From: Candidatus Liptonbacteria bacterium RIFOXYD1_FULL_36_11
Lineage (GTDB): Bacteria > Patescibacteriota > Minisyncoccia > UBA6257 > XYB1-36-10
Assembly (NCBI GenBank): GCA_001821375.1
Contig: MHLG01000022.1
Coordinates: 1 to 5,393 of the forward strand
Direction of reading: 5' to 3'
Length of the DNA: 5,393 bases
In this document: in pieces, positions 3,770-5,393 of the stretch
Layout of the letters: the number at the start of each line of letters is the position of its first letter
How positions within the stretch are numbered: the first letter of the stretch is position 1
The notes under the pieces: generated by a model
The model's input: only the letters and a program-made list of their open reading frames with translations
Told to the model about the DNA's origin: nothing
The model's database searches: none
Made by a program: the position numbers and the translations under genes

Positions 3770-5393
3770 CGGTGGCGATGGTGGCTGGTTTGGTAGGCGT
3801 GACTAAAGTGGAGGCGGCGGCGAGGCCAACTTTAGGCGGAGCTTTAGCTTGTAATTTAAGCATAGAAAATTCCGTTAGCGGCGGGTTTAACCTTATTGTA
3901 AACCAAACTGGGGGAGAAATGATGCATAGTCCGTTTGGAAGGATGTATTTAAATGATCAACTTGTTAATCCTGCCGCTCTTGGCGCTTGGCCAAATTTTA
4001 AATTTCATTTTCCGGAGATGAAAAATGGAGATAGGTTTAAGTATAAGATGAGCGATATTTCTGGAGATGAGGTTTTTTGTAGTCCTGTAACTGCTGCTAT
4101 TCCGGTAGCTTCTTGTAAAGTAAAAGATTCTAAAGGAAATGACACAGATTATACCAAGGATAGCTTTTATGTTAATAAGCCAGTTATTTTTGAAGTGAGC
4201 GCTAGCGGAGGGAGTAAAAACTTCTCTTATTCTTGGAAAAAAGACAGTGAGACGGCTTATAATTCTGAAAGCAACTTTTCCAATCTTTCTTCTAATGTTA
4301 TCACTTCTTTTATTATTACTTCTTTTAATACTTCTGGCTTACATCGTGTTTATATAAAAGTTAAGGATAAGAATAGTTTGTTAAGCAGTTTTACGGATTG
4401 TTATGCGAGAGTGAAAGAGATAGAGTCGCCAGTTTTGGTAAGTCCGCCGGATGCCACGTTTTTTGGGAAAACATACGCGACTAAATGGAACGGAGTAAGT
4501 TTTGATAAATTTGGGTATGAGTTTGTAGCTAAGGCGCCGGCGGGAGCAGGGGATAGTCCAGTTGTTTTTGTAATTGATAACGGAGTGAGGTATATAACGG
4601 GAACTTTAGGCGCAGATGAAAATTACCATCTAAGCTTAAATAGCTTACAAGATTTAAAAGAAGGAGTTCATGCTTGGGCGGCGCAGGTACCAAACGCGCT
4701 GTCGGGAACGAGGTCTTTTTATATTGATAAGACAGCTCCAACTTGTTCTTTAATAGCAGGTAGTGTTATGGGAACTGCGGCGCGATACGATACTTATTTA
4801 GATGTTTATATGTCCGATAATAGCGTAGGGGTAAATGGAGGGTTAAGTAAGCTGTATTTAAAAGAGGTAAACGTAAGTGAGAGAGAAATTTTTTTTACAT
4901 TTGCAAATTGGACTAAGGATTTTAAAATCAGCGAGTTTAATCCTTTAAAAATTTATGCCACTGGAGTGAAGGAAGGCAACCAGTATAAATTAACAGTGAA
5001 GGATGTTCTTGAAAATGAAACTTCGTGCAAGTCGGAAGTTATTAAGATTCCACCGCCGGATTGTGTGACTAATCCGAACGCGCCGAAATGTCCTCCGCCA
5101 GCGCCGGTGATAAATAGTGTAGTGGCGGTGTTTCCGAAGTCGCCGAGTGTGAGTTTACCTAAGACAAGCGATGGCAGGTGGGCGGCGCCGGCATGGATGA
5201 AAGTGAGAGTAAAAACAACGGTAACAGGAGCGGATTCTTGCATTATTGGGGGTGTGAGCGCTACGGAAGAAAGTGGTAATGGAGTTTTTTATGCGGATGT
5301 TTCAATGCCAATAGTGGCGCCGATAGTAATTAAGACTATTTGTAATAATACCGGCGGGAGCGCGACTAAAGATGCGCTTATGTCTTTGGTGGG
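3754..5393 (+). CDS. Secreted multi-domain Ig/PKD-like surface protein, 5' end disrupted, 3' end cut by window edge
   Basis: The frame is open from 3652 through the right edge. It begins with a signal-peptide core (VVFFVAVAMVAGLVGV, then TKVEAAA before R, about 3754-3825) but has no proper start: only GTG 3754, GTG 3772, ATG 3778, or an ATG at 3655 buried inside the nuclease gene. The coordinate given is the first start that keeps the whole hydrophobic core; none has a good ribosome site or a charged n-region. Downstream are beta-rich modules: a PKD/Ig-like segment (about 4105-4425, FSYSWKKD and HRVYIKVKD), an Ig-like segment opening SPPDATFFG and closing FYIDKTAPTC (about 4435-4745), another at about 4746-5045, a Pro/Cys linker (PPPDCVTNPNAPKCPPPAP, 5050-5106), and a further module to the edge. 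Regularly spaced cysteines suggest extracellular disulfides. No enzyme motif is seen; adhesion or surface structure is a guess. It may be silenced by the upstream insertion. Confidence 0.75.
   Translation, partial: MVFFVAVAMVAGLVGVTKVEAAARPTLGGALACNLSIENSVSGGFNLIVNQTGGEMMHSPFGRMYLNDQLVNPAALGAWPNFKFHFPEMKNGDRFKYKMSDISGDEVFCSPVTAAIPVASCKVKDSKGNDTDYTKDSFYVNKPVIFEVSASGGSKNFSYSWKKDSETAYNSESNFSNLSSNVITSFIITSFNTSGLHRVYIKVKDKNSLLSSFTDCYARVKEIESPVLVSPPDATFFGKTYATKWNGVSFDKFGYEFVAKAPAGAGDSPVVFVIDNGVRYITGTLGADENYHLSLNSLQDLKEGVHAWAAQVPNALSGTRSFYIDKTAPTCSLIAGSVMGTAARYDTYLDVYMSDNSVGVNGGLSKLYLKEVNVSEREIFFTFANWTKDFKISEFNPLKIYATGVKEGNQYKLTVKDVLENETSCKSEVIKIPPPDCVTNPNAPKCPPPAPVINSVVAVFPKSPSVSLPKTSDGRWAAPAWMKVRVKTTVTGADSCIIGGVSATEESGNGVFYADVSMPIVAPIVIKTICNNTGGSATKDALMSLV

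Noticed and set aside
4529..5243. Minus-strand frames of 70 and 96 codons
   Set aside because: Both are antisense shadows of the secreted Ig/PKD-like protein, which is open across the whole region.
3652..5393. Alternative genetic code (TGA as Gly)
   Set aside because: No in-frame TGA occurs in either long frame, and the standard bacterial code explains all genes; the three visible stop codons are all TAG.

Overview
The window looks like a piece of a small bacterial genome, most likely a Candidate Phyla Radiation (Patescibacteria) lineage of the Microgenomates or Parcubacteria type. This is an inference from gene style: a secreted metalloprotease followed by a long Thr/Pro linker, a short coiled-coil protein beginning MTLEKLA, a tiny stand-alone GIY-YIG protein, and a secreted Ig/PKD-like protein. 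No ribosomal or tRNA gene is present to confirm it. The two long frames (833 and about 546 codons) contain no in-frame TGA, so nothing suggests the Gly-TGA code of Gracilibacteria.

Layout. (1) Positions 1-2501, minus strand: one uninterrupted frame of 833 codons that runs off the left edge. It encodes an exported zinc metallopeptidase of the M64 (IgA peptidase-like) type with a TPTPT linker at its visible end, preceded by a good Shine-Dalgarno and a plausible sigma-70 promoter. (2) Positions 2714-2872, minus strand: a 52-codon frame with a perfect AGGAGG, possibly the remnant of a larger gene. (3) Positions 3006-3329, plus strand: a small soluble coiled-coil protein with four tandem 21-bp heptad repeats, behind an extended -10 promoter. 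(4) Positions 3330-3770: a very AT-rich patch with a nested palindrome, a decayed second copy, and a GIY-YIG nuclease gene enclosed by perfect 14-bp inverted repeats (ACCCTGTTAAATAA / TTATTTAACAGGGT). (5) From about 3754 to the right edge, plus strand: a secreted multi-domain Ig/PKD-like protein whose own start codon is missing.

The main observation ties regions 4 and 5 together. Deleting exactly the inverted-repeat-bounded unit (3469-3755) joins an ATG-AA at 3464-3468 to the downstream frame and gives MKVFFVAVAMVAGLVGV..., a textbook signal peptide. The nuclease unit therefore appears to have inserted in the second codon of the secreted-protein gene. The nuclease frame reads through its own right repeat and takes its stop codon from the disrupted gene. 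The gene-less palindrome upstream carries the same ends, so the nuclease and the palindrome may form a minimal mobile or homing pair. The unit and its repeat ends are seen directly; mobility and nuclease recognition of the repeat are inference.

The two large flanking genes both encode exported proteins. Nothing else links them, and they are transcribed divergently.
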